Source of the DNA: Paraburkholderia ginsengiterrae
GTDB lineage: Bacteria; Pseudomonadota; Gammaproteobacteria; Burkholderiales; Burkholderiaceae
Length of the DNA: 64,000 bases
Assembly: GCF_001645125.1 (NCBI RefSeq)
Contig: NZ_LXKA01000327.1
Coordinates: forward strand, 186,001 to 250,000
Direction of reading: 5' to 3'
A program made the translations under genes and the position numbers. Below the pieces are notes generated by a model. That model worked only from the letters and a program-made list of their open reading frames with translations. It had not been told where the DNA came from and did not search any database. This document shows positions 63,287-64,000 of the stretch, one piece after another (the stretch's first letter is position 1; each line of letters starts with the position of its first letter).

Positions 63287-64000
63287 ATGCAGTTCGATGT
63301 CGTGACGCTCTTTCCTGACATGTTTCGCGCGCTGACCGACTGGGGTATCACCAGCCGGGCGGCAAAGCAGGAGCGCTATGGGTTGCGTACGTGGAATCCG
63401 CGCGATTTCACGACCGACAACTACCGCACGATCGACGATCGCCCGTACGGCGGTGGCCCCGGCATGGTGATGCTGGCCAAGCCGCTGGAAGACGCGATCG
63501 GTGCGGCGAAAGCCGCGCAGGCGGAGCAGGGCATCGGCGCGCCGCGCGTGGTGATGATGTCGCCGCAAGGCGCCACGCTGAATCATGACCGTGTCATGCA
63601 GTTCGCTGCCGAGCCCGGTCTGATCCTGTTGTGCGGGCGCTATGAAGCGATCGATCAGCGCTTGCTCGACCGTGTCGTAGACGAGGAAGTCAGCCTTGGC
63701 GACTTCGTGCTGTCGGGTGGCGAATTGCCGGCCATGGCGTTGATGGATGCCGTGGTGCGTCAGTTGCCCGGTGTGCTCAATGACTCGCAGTCGGCCGTGC
63801 AGGACAGTTTTGTCGACGTGCTGCTAGATTGTCCGCATTACACGCGTCCCGAGGAATACAACGGTGTGCGTGTGCCCGATGTGCTGCTTGGCGGCCATCA
63901 TGCGGAAATCGAGGCGTGGCGTCGGCGTGAAGCGTTGCGCAACACGTTGAACAAACGGCCCGATCTGATCGTGAAGGCCAGAAAGAACAAGATGTTGAGC
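63287..64000 (+). CDS. trmD: tRNA (guanine37-N1)-methyltransferase (3' end outside window)
   Basis: This SPOUT methyltransferase makes m1G37 in tRNA. About 238 codons are visible, with the C-terminus cut by the window end. The knotted SAM site is seen in [20 protein letters not shown] and [20 protein letters not shown]. The N-terminal [16 protein letters not shown] is typical. A GGAGAGAG site precedes the ATG at 63287. Confidence 0.97.
   Translation, partial: MQFDVVTLFPDMFRALTDWGITSRAAKQERYGLRTWNPRDFTTDNYRTIDDRPYGGGPGMVMLAKPLEDAIGAAKAAQAEQGIGAPRVVMMSPQGATLNHDRVMQFAAEPGLILLCGRYEAIDQRLLDRVVDEEVSLGDFVLSGGELPAMALMDAVVRQLPGVLNDSQSAVQDSFVDVLLDCPHYTRPEEYNGVRVPDVLLGGHHAEIEAWRRREALRNTLNKRPDLIVKARKNKMLS

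Noticed and set aside
1-64000. Prophage, integrative element or toxin-antitoxin system
   Set aside because: No integrase, transposase, phage structural, TA or restriction genes were recognised; gene order is core-like throughout.

Overview
The window is high-GC, gene-dense bacterial chromosome, most like Paraburkholderia/Burkholderia (Betaproteobacteria, Burkholderiales). Four things support this. The tmRNA encodes the tag ANDDTFALAA. The gyrA-serC-pheA-hisC-tyrA-aroA-cmk-rpsA-ihfB-lapA-lapB-ugd-hldA-hldD order matches the proteobacterial aromatic/serine supraoperon followed by a Burkholderia-type LPS block. An fds-type soluble NAD formate dehydrogenase operon is present. Several upstream regions carry TAGAAT-type -10 elements. 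I see no rRNA, tRNA, insertion sequence, prophage, CRISPR array or plasmid function; the window reads as core chromosome with modest accessory patches.

Layout. 1-8.5 kb: a DUF2848-MFS pair, a Kef-type antiporter, a class I glutamine amidotransferase with a long disordered N-terminus, a secreted coiled-coil protein (DUF2968-like), an unrecognised membrane protein and a GNAT acetyltransferase. 8.8-15.6 kb: a citrate-type MFS symporter, a TPR-glycosyltransferase fusion, an ArsR-CDF metal efflux pair with a clear operator, and a flavin monooxygenase. 15.6-22.2 kb: fdsGBAD and a divergent fdsR-like regulator. 22.3-26.0 kb: two small exported proteins, tmRNA (ssrA), gph, ubiG and ompA. 26.5-38.6 kb: gyrA, a DUF2059 protein and the supraoperon serC to rpsA. 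38.7-44.8 kb: ihfB, lapAB, ugd, hldA, hldD and a comEA-like gene. 45.2-50.3 kb: cysM, mltB, an HDAC-like gene, a crotonase and an alpha/beta hydrolase. 50.5-53.0 kb: metNIQ. 53.3-58.9 kb: etfBA, an acyl-CoA dehydrogenase, dadA and an Lrp-type regulator. 59.0-64.0 kb: a SplB-like radical SAM gene, a TM2 protein, a PQQ-type dehydrogenase, and rpsP-rimM-trmD (trmD cut by the window end).

How the genes fit together. The supraoperon links serine/B6, aromatic amino acid and nucleotide synthesis to translation (rpsA) and nucleoid structure (ihfB). The next block couples LPS assembly control (lapAB) to UDP-glucuronate and heptose supply. etfBA next to an acyl-CoA dehydrogenase gives a dehydrogenase plus its electron acceptor. 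fdsGBAD oxidises formate to CO2 and reduces NAD+.

Most notable observations: serC is interrupted by an in-frame amber codon at codon 112 where a tyrosine is expected. A near-consensus LexA box overlaps the -10 of the SplB-like radical SAM gene. A terminator-like hairpin ends one base before the metN start codon, and a nested hairpin covers the comEA ribosome binding site. Three consecutive stem-loops plus a terminator between comEA and cysM look like an unannotated small RNA. I did not find a clearly new multi-gene system.
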